The notes beneath the pieces are model-generated. The model searched no databases and was not told where the DNA came from. It worked only from the letters and a program-made list of their open reading frames with translations. Shown piece by piece: positions 19,313 to 26,842 of a stretch of DNA of 64,000 nt. Where the stretch lies: NCBI GenBank assembly GCA_963760285.1, contig CAVXCI010000003.1, positions 744,001-808,000 on the forward strand. Reading direction: 5' to 3'. The position numbers and the translations under genes are program-made. The number at the start of each line of letters is the position of its first letter. The stretch's first letter is position 1. The DNA comes from PALSA-278 sp963760285. GTDB taxonomy: Bacteria > Acidobacteriota > Terriglobia > Acidiferrales > UBA7541.

Positions 19313-20320
19313 ATGCAACCCGGGATTCAGCTGTTTCCGGAAAGCGCCTCCACCTTTGCGCCCCACACGGACGCGTTGCTGGCCTATCTCCTCGTGGTCT
19401 CCTTGTTTTTTGGCCTGCTCATCTGCATCGGCCTGGTCTGGTTCGCCCTCCAGTACCGCCGCCGCTCGCCCGATGAAGTCGGCGTGAACATCGAAGGCAA
19501 CATGAAACTGGAAATCGCCTGGATGGTGATTCCCTTTCTTCTAACCATGGTGATGTTCATCTGGGGCGCGCAGCTGTTTGTGGACGAGCGCCAGCCCCCC
19601 GATCAATCGCTGGAAATTTACGTCGTCGGCAAGCAATGGATGTGGAAAATCCAGCATCCCGAAGGCCGCAAGGAAATCAATGAACTTCACATTCCCATCG
19701 GCCGTCCGGTGAAACTGGTGATGGCCAGCGAGGACGTCATCCACGACTTTTTCGTCCCCGCTTTCCGCGTCAAGGAGGACGTGGTTCCCGGCAAGTACAC
19801 GACCCTGTGGTTCCAGGCTACCAGGCCCGGCAAATACCACCTCTTTTGCTCCCAGTTCTGCGGCACCAACCACGCCCTCATGGGTGGCTGGGTTTACGCC
19901 CTGCAGCCCGCCGAGTATCAAGCCTGGCTCTCCGGGGAAACCCTGGGCGGACCTCCGGTGAGCCTGGCGCAAAGCGGCGAGCAGCTTTTCACCACCCTGG
20001 CCTGCAAAACCTGCCATCAGCAAAACGGCAAGGGCCGTGGTCCCTCGCTCGTCGGCGTTTACGGCTCCACGGTTAAACTTTCCACCGGAGAGACCGTCCT
20101 CGCCGATGATGCCTATCTGCGCGAATCCATCCTCCAGCCCAGCGCCAAAATCGTTCAGGGCTACCAGCCCATCATGCCCGTGTTCCAGGGACTGGTGACC
20201 GAAGACCAGCTTCTGCAATTGATGGCCTACGTTAAATCCCTGGCCGTGCCAGTCACCGCGGGTGAAACGCTCCCGGCGGCTTCCAAAATCTCCAGGTCTC
20301 CGGCCTCCAAGGGGAAATGA
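19313..20320 (+). CDS. coxB: Cytochrome c oxidase subunit II with fused cytochrome c (caa3 type)
   Basis: The 335-residue protein has two N-terminal membrane helices followed by the cupredoxin domain. The CuA site is CSQFCGTNHALM (Cys179, Cys183, His187, Met190). A cytochrome c domain is fused at the C-terminus with CKTCH from about residue 231 and a methionine ligand in YQPIMPVFQG. This makes the enzyme caa3-like and able to take electrons directly, here probably from ACIII. It starts 3 bp after the SCO gene stop. Confidence 0.95.
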   Translation: MQPGIQLFPESASTFAPHTDALLAYLLVVSLFFGLLICIGLVWFALQYRRRSPDEVGVNIEGNMKLEIAWMVIPFLLTMVMFIWGAQLFVDERQPPDQSLEIYVVGKQWMWKIQHPEGRKEINELHIPIGRPVKLVMASEDVIHDFFVPAFRVKEDVVPGKYTTLWFQATRPGKYHLFCSQFCGTNHALMGGWVYALQPAEYQAWLSGETLGGPPVSLAQSGEQLFTTLACKTCHQQNGKGRGPSLVGVYGSTVKLSTGETVLADDAYLRESILQPSAKIVQGYQPIMPVFQGLVTEDQLLQLMAYVKSLAVPVTAGETLPAASKISRSPASKGK

Positions 20321-20321
20321 A

Positions 20322-21995
20322 ATGAGCAGCCCGGCACAAACACTGACGGCGCCTCGCACGGACTACCTCCATGCCGGTTATGGCGTGAAGTCCTGGTTGC
20401 TCACCACGGACCACAAGCGCATTGCCCTGCTCTATCTCGTCTCCGTCACCTTCTTTTTTTTCATCGGCGGCTTCTTCGCCGTTTTGATTCGCCTGAACCT
20501 GCTCACCCCGCAGGGCTCCCTGGTTACCGCGGAAACTTACAACCGCCTCTTCACCATGCACGGAATCACCATGATTTTCTTTTTCCTGATTCCGTCCATT
20601 CCCGCCGTCCTGGGGAATTTCCTGGTGCCCATGATGATCGGCGCGCGCGATCTGGCTTTCCCGCGCCTCAATCTTCTCAGTTGGTATATCTACATGGTCG
20701 GCGGCCTGTTCACTCTCTACTCGGAATTTGCCGGCGGTGTGGATACCGGCTGGACCTTCTACACTCCCCTCAGCAGCATCTACGCCAACGGCCACGTGGT
20801 TGCCGCCGCCATCGGAATTTTCATCACCGGTTTTTCCTCCATTCTCACCGGACTGAATTTCATCGTCACCATTCACACCATGCGCGCCCCGGGCATGACC
20901 TGGTTCCGACTCCCCATCTTTGTGTGGACCATGTACGCCACCTCCATCATCTTCATTCTGGGCACGCCGGTGCTGGCCATCACCCTGGCTCTCCTCGCTA
21001 TGGAACGCATCTTTCACCTCGGATTTTTCAACCCCGCCCTCGGCGGCGATCCCCTCCTTTTCCAGCATCTTTTCTGGTTTTACTCCCATCCCGCCGTGTA
21101 CATCATGATTCTCCCCGGCATGGGCGTGGTCTCCGAGCTGATTCCCACCTTCGCCCGCAAGCGCCTCTTCGGTTACAGCTTCGTCGCCGCCGCCAGCTTT
21201 GGCATCGCCATTATTGGCTTCCTCGTCTGGGGACATCACATGTTCGTCGCCAGCCAGTCCGTCTATTCCGCCATGACTTTTTCTTTCCTCAGCTATCTCG
21301 TCGCCATTCCTTCCGCGGTGAAAGTCTTCAACTGGATGGCCACGCTCTTCAAGGGTTCCGTCTCCTTTGAAACCCCCATGCTCTACGGCCTCGGCTTCAT
21401 CGGTCTTTTTGTGATTGGCGGCCTCACCGGACTGTTCCTTGCCTGCCTGGGTATGGACGTGCATGTCCATGACACCTATTTCGTCGTCGCCCACTTCCAC
21501 TACATCATGGTCGGCGGCGCGGTGATGGCTTACATGGGCGGCCTGCACTACTGGTGGCCCAAAATCAGCGGACGCCTTTATCCTGAAACACTGGCGAAAT
21601 CCGCCGCGCTCATCCTTTTCATTGGATTCAACCTCACCTTCTTCCCGCAATTCGTTCTGGGTTACATGGGCATGCCGCGCCGCTATCACAGCTACCCGCC
21701 GGAATTTCAGGTGCTCAACGTCATGTCCACCGCCGGCGCCTCGATTCTGGCCATCGGCTATTTGCTTCCCATGGCCTATTTCATCTGGTCCATGCGTTAC
21801 GGCCCCGCCGCCGGGCCCAATCCATGGCCCGCCACCGGACTGGAATGGCAGACGTCTTCTCCGCCGCCACCGGAAAATTTTGAGGAGACGCCCATTGTCA
21901 CCTGGGAACCATACGATTTTGCCGGTCGTCCGGACCTGCAAGCCATTCTGGCCGCCTCGGCCCGGCCGCAATCCTCGTCGGGAGTACAAGGTTAG
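20322..21995 (+). CDS. coxA: Cytochrome c oxidase subunit I, A2-type heme-copper oxidase
   Basis: The 557-residue protein has about twelve helices and is the catalytic subunit that reduces oxygen and pumps protons. Conserved parts include DHKRIALLYL, MHGITMIFFF and the binuclear-centre histidines in HVHDTYFVVAHFHYIMVGG. The helix VI motif reads FYSHPAVYIMILPG: the Glu of HPEVY is replaced by Ala and a Tyr-Ser pair is present just before it. This is the signature of A2-subfamily oxidases as in Rhodothermus, where the tyrosine replaces the D-channel glutamate. The start at 20322 is one base after the coxB stop. Confidence 0.96.
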   Translation: MSSPAQTLTAPRTDYLHAGYGVKSWLLTTDHKRIALLYLVSVTFFFFIGGFFAVLIRLNLLTPQGSLVTAETYNRLFTMHGITMIFFFLIPSIPAVLGNFLVPMMIGARDLAFPRLNLLSWYIYMVGGLFTLYSEFAGGVDTGWTFYTPLSSIYANGHVVAAAIGIFITGFSSILTGLNFIVTIHTMRAPGMTWFRLPIFVWTMYATSIIFILGTPVLAITLALLAMERIFHLGFFNPALGGDPLLFQHLFWFYSHPAVYIMILPGMGVVSELIPTFARKRLFGYSFVAAASFGIAIIGFLVWGHHMFVASQSVYSAMTFSFLSYLVAIPSAVKVFNWMATLFKGSVSFETPMLYGLGFIGLFVIGGLTGLFLACLGMDVHVHDTYFVVAHFHYIMVGGAVMAYMGGLHYWWPKISGRLYPETLAKSAALILFIGFNLTFFPQFVLGYMGMPRRYHSYPPEFQVLNVMSTAGASILAIGYLLPMAYFIWSMRYGPAAGPNPWPATGLEWQTSSPPPPENFEETPIVTWEPYDFAGRPDLQAILAASARPQSSSGVQG

Positions 21996-22000
21996 GAGGA
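21995..22000 (+). promoter_or_regulatory. Ribosome binding site that fixes the TTG start of coxC
   Basis: GGAGGA lies six bases before a TTG at 22007. No ATG occurs nearby in frame upstream of the first conserved residues, so this site supports TTG initiation. Confidence 0.7.
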
Positions 22001-22006
22001 CATTGC

Positions 22007-22654
22007 TTGTCGCATAGCGAATCCATACTTCGTGGCCATTTCCGCGACATGCCCCAGCAGCGCGCCGCCTCCGCTCTGGGCATGTGGGTGTTCCTGGCCA
22101 CGGAAATCATGTTTTTCGGCGGAATGTTCCTCACCTACACCGTTTACCGCTCCATCTATCCCGCCGTTTTTGCCGCCGCCAGCCATGAATTGAACGTCAA
22201 GCTCGGCGCCATCAACACCTCCGTCCTGATCTGTAGCAGCCTTACCATGGCCATGGGCGTCTATTTCTCGCAGAAGGGAAAACGCGCCGGCCTGGTGGTC
22301 AGTCTGATCCTCACCATGCTGCTGGGCCTCGTCTTTCTGGGCGTCAAGGCCTCGGAGTACGCCGAGAAGTTCCACCATCACCTGGTCCCCGGCTACAACT
22401 TCCAGTTTCCCGCCGGTGAAGCCGGCCCCGCGCAGCTCTATTTCTCGCTCTATTTCGGCATGACCGGCATGCACGCCCTGCACATGATTATCGGCCTGGG
22501 CATTCTCACCTTCCTGCTGGTGGAGGCCATTCGCGGCCGCTACACCGTGGAGTACAACACCCCCATCGAGCTTTCCGGCCTCTACTGGCATTTCGTGGAT
22601 ATCATCTGGATTTTCCTGTTTCCGTTGTTGTATCTGATTGACCTTCACCGATGA
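22007..22654 (+). CDS. coxC: Cytochrome c oxidase subunit III
   Basis: The 215-residue membrane protein with about five helices belongs to the heme-copper oxidase subunit III family. Typical segments are GMWVFLATEIMFFGGMF, YFGMTGMHALHMIIGLG and LYWHFVDIIWIFLFPLLY. It starts at a TTG with a strong GGAGGA site. Subunit III stabilises the catalytic subunit. Its stop overlaps the start of the next gene by 4 bp (ATGA). Confidence 0.94.
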   Translation: MSHSESILRGHFRDMPQQRAASALGMWVFLATEIMFFGGMFLTYTVYRSIYPAVFAAASHELNVKLGAINTSVLICSSLTMAMGVYFSQKGKRAGLVVSLILTMLLGLVFLGVKASEYAEKFHHHLVPGYNFQFPAGEAGPAQLYFSLYFGMTGMHALHMIIGLGILTFLLVEAIRGRYTVEYNTPIELSGLYWHFVDIIWIFLFPLLYLIDLHR

Positions 22655-22992
22655 GAGCGCATAACGCCATGTCCACACCATCCGAGCATCCCGGTCACCC
22701 CACTTATACCGGACACATCGTCTCGCCGCTGGTCTACGTCGTCATTTTTCTCGTGCTATTGCTGCTTACTTTCGCTACCTACGAAGTCGCTTACATCAAT
22801 CTTGGACCGTGGAACGTTGTCGTGGCTCTGGCCATCGCCTTTGTGAAAGCCATGCTCGTGACCCTCTTCTTCATGCACGTTTTCTATGGTCCTCGCCGCA
22901 CCAAAGTCATCGTCATTTCCGCCCTGCTGTGGCTCTTCTTCCTCATCTTCATCACCATGGGCGACTACCTCACCCGCCGCTGGCTCTACTGA
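22651..22992 (+). CDS. coxD: Cytochrome c oxidase subunit IV-like protein
   Basis: The 113-residue protein has three membrane helices. The pattern GPWNVVVALAIAFVKAMLVT followed by FFMHVFYG is diagnostic of the prokaryotic oxidase subunit IV family. The ATG at 22651 overlaps coxC; another in-frame ATG at 22669 is also possible and neither has a clear ribosome site. It is the last recognisable gene of the operon. Confidence 0.9.
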   Translation: MRAHNAMSTPSEHPGHPTYTGHIVSPLVYVVIFLVLLLLTFATYEVAYINLGPWNVVVALAIAFVKAMLVTLFFMHVFYGPRRTKVIVISALLWLFFLIFITMGDYLTRRWLY

Positions 22993-23241
22993 ACCTCTCT
23001 AAATTTTTTTTCGTTCATTCCCGGTCCGCCGCATCTTGGCGGACGCCCTTTGGACCAGGGATCTGTTGTTCTTTCACTTCCGCCCTCTGCGCGGAGCATC
23101 GCAAAGAGTCACAAACTTTTTTGCGAATGTGTGCGAAAGTGGACAGACATGCGCTATCGCAGGGTACAGGATGCACGATACAGGCGGAGCCGCATTCCAT
23201 CCGCGCGTTTAACTCGCGATCTTCAACTAAGGAGCCACACA
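22993..23241. other. Spacer after the oxidase operon with a short dispersed repeat
   Basis: An eight-T run at 23004-23011 follows coxD, but I see no stable hairpin before it. The sequence AGGGATCTGTTGTT at 23057-23070 recurs at 24642-24655 in another spacer, so it belongs to a dispersed intergenic repeat. A clear AAGGAG at about 23229 serves the next gene. Confidence 0.5.
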
Positions 23242-24446
23242 ATGAGCCGGACATGGAAGATGTTCTCAGCAGCTATCCTGATCGCGGCAGGAATGGCTTT
23301 GTGTGCGTCCAGCCCGGATGCGAACAGTTCGCACTTTGTCATCGTGAATGACAGTGATGTTACAGGGAACAACTATGGCACCGTACTGAAGCTCGCAGGC
23401 ACGACAAAAAGGGCAGCGCTCAGTCAAGTGTCATCGCTCGCGACGGGAGAACCAAACTGGGAGGGGGGGGGCTGATCCCCGCAGTGCAGGTGGTGAGTCA
23501 GGGGGCGAATGTCTGCGTCTTCATGACCGAATCAGATGAAAATGGGAACGGCGAAATCTCCTCATTCAAGTATCCCGGCAATAAGCTGGTGGGCAATTTC
23601 TCAATCGGAAACAATCCACTAGGGACAAATACAGTATATACAAACAGCATCGTCGCCAGTGGAGGCTACCTCTTTGCTTATTTCTTCGTACCTGCCAGAG
23701 GCATCTTGATTGCGACCTGGCAGATTGAATCGAATTGCGCGCTGGCTTTGCTGGCTAAGACCTCTCCGTTCCCCAGGGATATCTTCTCCATGGCGGCAAC
23801 ACCCGACGGAAAGACACTCATTGTATCCGAGCGGAGCTTGGATTATGCCGATTCATTTTCCATCGGCGCGGGAGGAGTCTTGACCGAACATGGGCCCTAT
23901 GAAATAGCCGGACAGGGTCCGTGGGGCATTGACATAACCGCGGACGGAAAATATGCGCTGTTCGACGTGCAGAGCTACGACGGATACACGCAGGTCAATG
24001 CGTTTGTCATCAATGCTGATGGCTCGCTGGGAGACCAATACGGCTTCGGCGGAGATGGACAACTTGGTGACGCCAGCACCGGCGGGTGGATTCGGCTGAG
24101 TCCGGACGAGCGATTCCTGTTCGTCACCGACGGATTCAACCACGTCACCACCCTTGATTTTACCGAGAGTCCGATCAACCTGACATACAGCGGGTGCCTG
24201 ACCACGCTGAAAACCCCGAACGGAGAAGTCGGCTTCAGTGCAGTCTCAATGGCAACGGAGGGAACGATGGGCGCTGGAGCTGAAATCTATGTCGCTGAGG
24301 CGGGTCAGTTTGCCAGTAACGTCGGTCTCCTTGCCATAGATTCGACTACGGGCTGCACCACTGAGGCACTGGCATCACCTTTTATCCTATCTGATCCAAA
24401 CGCATTTGCTTCATCTCTCGTGGCGTGGCCGCCGCGCCCGTTCTAG
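23242..24446 (+). CDS. Exported beta-propeller (lactonase/YncE-like) protein, out of frame at a G9 tract
   Basis: Translation from the ATG at 23242 (AAGGAG nearby) gives a signal peptide (MFSAAILIAAGMALCASS) and reads to a G9 tract, where it meets a stop at 23473. The next frame continues as GLIPAVQVVSQGANVCVF for about 320 residues. That part contains propeller blade motifs such as MAATPDGKTLIVSERS, DITADGKYALFDVQS and LSPDERFLFVTDGFNHV, as in 6-phosphogluconolactonase-like propellers. Adding one G or removing two restores a protein of about 400 residues. No enzymatic role can be assigned. The tract could be phase-variable or an assembly error. Confidence 0.72.
23463..23471. repeat. Homopolymeric G9 tract at the frame break of the beta-propeller gene
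   Basis: Nine consecutive G residues lie at codon 74-77 of the gene, just after the signal peptide. The open frame downstream requires one more or two fewer bases. Such tracts slip in replication and are classic contingency sites, but they also attract sequencing errors. Confidence 0.6.
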
Positions 24447-24517
24447 GTTTGCGCTATTTGCCCGCGCCGGCGATATTTGCGCCACCGAATGCGCCGCAGC
24501 TTCTGATTGCTCAGGGG

Positions 24518-24538
24518 GTCGGGGCTTTCAGCCCCGAC
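24518..24538. repeat. Perfect inverted repeat, 9-bp stem and 3-nt loop
   Basis: GTCGGGGCT and AGCCCCGAC flank a TTC loop. It lies about 70 bp after the propeller gene. There is no T-tract, so a REP-like repeat is more likely than an intrinsic terminator, though it could still act on mRNA ends. Confidence 0.55.
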
Positions 24539-24832
24539 ATTAAACCGTCGCGCCGTGTTTTCTTCCTTCTACAATTCTTCTGCAATTGAAAAGCCTAACG
24601 TCATCCTGAGCCATCGTTCGCCTTGGGCGGACGCTTAGGCGAGGGATCTGTTGTTGAATTTTTCTTCCAGCATTCCGACGATTGAAATCGAACTCCAAAT
24701 CGTTACAGAACCTGCTGTTGATTTTCCTCCATGCTTTTTACCTTCAGGGCAGCGTGTGGATTTGGCACGGCCATGTAGCGGCGCCTTTAGGGCGCCAGTC
24801 TTTTCTCTTCTGTCACACGCCGGAGACCGGGC

Positions 24833-25013
24833 GTTACAGAAGCTGCTGTTGATTTTTGTCCGCGGAATCCTGACAATAGGTCAGAACTATGCCCGGACGA
24901 CGGAAATAAGCGCAAAATGGCGATTTCTAATAGGGACACATGTGACAGTCGCAAAACCGCAACTCTCAGGTAATCAATCACATCCACTTTTCTAATAGGG
25001 ACACTTTTTGACT
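24833..25013. repeat. Dispersed intergenic element, copy A, with two TTTCTAATAGGGACAC motifs
   Basis: The same layout occurs at 34961-35135: a TGCTGTTGATTTT left part, TCAGAA-TATG-CCGGACG, then a 16-bp motif, CAGTCGCAAAAC, AATCAATCACATCCAC, and the motif again. In this copy the motif is at 24924-24939 and 24989-25004, 65 bp apart. The two elements are roughly three-quarters identical by eye. No coding potential is obvious. Confidence 0.7.
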
Positions 25014-25124
25014 TCTCATTTTCACCGCGTTTCAACCCCCTCCGCCGCCACCTGAAAGACCCCCCTCCGCCCTACGTCTCTCCATCAAGCATAAAAGCGG
25101 CACTTCCGGCTCGCCTGAAACCGC

Positions 25125-26420
25125 CTACTCGGTTTTTGTCGCGGCGGCGGGAATGGTGTAATCGCGGCTGAAGGTCATTTCAATTTCCGTGTCCGCGGGA
25201 ATGTAGACGTCATGCCCTTTGTGAATGATGAACATCGTGCCCCAGATGGCCAGGCCGCCAAAATTCGCGGTCAGCGGCAGCGTGCTGTCGTACATGTCGT
25301 TGAAAACTTTTCCCGGCACCCATGCCAGCGCGATGTCCCTCCCGATTTCCTTCAACCCCGGATGGCCCGGCTTGAGCCCGCCCTCTTCATTCATTTTCAG
25401 CCGGCTGTAGGTGTCGGTTTGCATCGCCGTCAACGCGCCGGAAATCGGCACGCTGTGCCCGGCCACCACGGAAACGCTGTCCAGCGTAAGCTGCATGGAC
25501 GCCGGCTGGCGGCCAATGGTGGCGCGCTTCACGTGAGTCACGTGGCCGCGAAATTCCGTTCCCTGCGGAAGCAGAATTTCATTCTTCTCGATGATGGGCT
25601 CTTCCAGACGCGCTTCAAACGGGTCGCCAACCTTATTTTTCGCCGCGTCCAGCTTGGTCACCAGAGTCAGCCGCGCCCGCGTTCCCGCCCGCAACGTCGA
25701 AACTCGCCCCGGCCGCCAGACGGCATTCACTTCCCGGCCATCCGCCGGAATTTCCGCGGGCAGTTCCATGGGCTGATTAAACGCCAGCGTCAGCGCGGGA
25801 TGCTTCCAGGCTTTTTCCTTCTTCTTGAACGTCTCCGTTTTGGTGATGGCCGGGATGCCGCTGGCCACTTCCTGCACCGGAGTGGTCCCCACGGAAACTT
25901 CGCTGCCCTTGGCGTGAATCTCAACGATTTCGCTGGCATGTACCACGTCCACATTCACCGCCACCGCTTTTTCACCCGGCGGATTCAGCGTCGCCGAGCG
26001 CAGGTGCAAAATAGTTTCGCGGTCCTTCAGGATTCCAAAGGAAAGAATCTCCGACAGCCGGTCCGTGAACGCCCGCGTGGGCAGCGGCTTCTTCTCCACG
26101 GAATTCACCACAAAATGCATTGGCGTTCCCGCGGCAATCACCAGGCGGTCCACCACGTAAATGGGCCGCGAAACAGTTCCGTCAAATTCGGAGCCGGCCT
26201 TGAGCTTGTCAATTTTCACGCCCTTCGCCAGATTCACCCGCACGATGGCGCCCTTGGGAACCGGCGACAGCGCAACCCCTTCGGAGGTTGCAGGACGCGA
26301 CGCCGGCACGGAAATGTCCTGCGCACGCAGAGGAATGCCGGCGCTGCTGAAGGCCATCGCCGAGCAGATCAAAACGCCCTTCAAGACGGCCTGGCGCAAA
26401 TATCGTGGACAATATCGCAA
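25125..26420 (-). CDS. Exported protein with two similar beta-rich domains, unknown function
   Basis: I start at the TTG at 26420, seven bases after AGGAG, which gives a clean signal peptide (VLKGVLICSAMAFSSAGI) and 431 residues. The longer frame upstream has no protein-like features. Two segments share the same plan. Near the N-terminus are IVRVNLAKGVKIDKLKAGSE and LVIAAGTPMHFVVNS; later come TLRAGTRARLTLVTKLDAAK, GDPFEARLEEPI and LLPQGTEFRGHVTHVKRA. This two-copy layout recalls TrbI/VirB10-like beta domains by eye only. A Lys-rich stretch lies between them. It is divergent from the FG-GAP gene. No function can be given. Confidence 0.7.
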   Translation of the reverse strand: MRYCPRYLRQAVLKGVLICSAMAFSSAGIPLRAQDISVPASRPATSEGVALSPVPKGAIVRVNLAKGVKIDKLKAGSEFDGTVSRPIYVVDRLVIAAGTPMHFVVNSVEKKPLPTRAFTDRLSEILSFGILKDRETILHLRSATLNPPGEKAVAVNVDVVHASEIVEIHAKGSEVSVGTTPVQEVASGIPAITKTETFKKKEKAWKHPALTLAFNQPMELPAEIPADGREVNAVWRPGRVSTLRAGTRARLTLVTKLDAAKNKVGDPFEARLEEPIIEKNEILLPQGTEFRGHVTHVKRATIGRQPASMQLTLDSVSVVAGHSVPISGALTAMQTDTYSRLKMNEEGGLKPGHPGLKEIGRDIALAWVPGKVFNDMYDSTLPLTANFGGLAIWGTMFIIHKGHDVYIPADTEIEMTFSRDYTIPAAATKTE

Positions 26421-26842
26421 TTTCAAACTCCTTTTATCGCCCAACAGATTTAATTTGTGGCCACAGACCGGATGAGTTTGCTTCGTCAGACCCCCGCGCC
26501 GCGTTATGGCTGGCAACACTCGATGGCGCGCCTATTCTAATCCAGCTTCTATCGCTTGGATAGCATTCACCGCGAAGACGAGGGTGGGGTACCAGAGTTT
26601 GGAATTCTGGTACCATCAGTCTCTAGCCGGATTCCTTTTCCCGTGATATAAAACAAACAGTCGCGCGGCCCGCGCCACGGAGCACCCTGCCGCTCCCCCG
26701 GGACGCAGCCTGCATGAACATGTGCGGGATGTCTGGATTCAAATCACAGCTTTTGAACCGGCCGTGAGTCTGTGATGAGGACTGCGGCGCACGGTGGCAC
26801 TTCCGGCACAAAAAATTAGATGTTTTGGGAGGATTTTTGGAT
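26421..26842. other. Divergent spacer between the unknown exported gene and the FG-GAP gene
   Basis: This 422-bp spacer must hold both promoters. It contains the inverted repeat at 26588-26614 and, next to the FG-GAP ATG, a strong GGAGG at 26828-26832. No gene is visible. Confidence 0.55.
26588..26614. repeat. Inverted repeat in a divergent spacer, possible operator
   Basis: GGTACCAGA (26588-26596) and TCTGGTACC (26606-26614) are perfect 9-bp arms with a 9-nt centre. Placement between divergent genes fits a dimeric regulator site better than a terminator. No regulator gene lies beside it. Confidence 0.45.

Larger units (their letters stand above)
24447..25124. repeat. Gene-free mosaic of short palindromic intergenic repeats
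   Basis: This 678-bp region has no convincing gene. It contains a perfect hairpin at 24518-24538, a repeat unit CATCCTGAG...AGGGATCTGTTGTT at about 24602-24655, and two copies of TTACAGAA(C/G)CTGCTGTTGATTTT at about 24700 and 24835. It also has a GGCGCC-TTTAG-GGCGCC hairpin near 24779 and the paired 16-mer element (24833-25013). The pieces look like separate REP-like families piled up in one spacer. Confidence 0.6.

Noticed and set aside
20454..20461. T8 run in coxA as a slippage site
   Set aside because: It is in frame (Phe codons in a membrane helix) and the gene is intact with no sign of switching.
20253..21989. Long minus-strand open frame (578 codons) opposite coxA
   Set aside because: Same reason: shadow of a highly hydrophobic gene, composition unlike a real protein.
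23004..23011. Eight-T run after coxD as an intrinsic terminator
   Set aside because: No stable hairpin precedes it.
24924..25004. Two identical 16-mers with a 49-bp spacer looked like a minimal CRISPR
   Set aside because: Only two repeats, the spacer is conserved in the second element copy, and there are no cas genes. It is a dispersed element.
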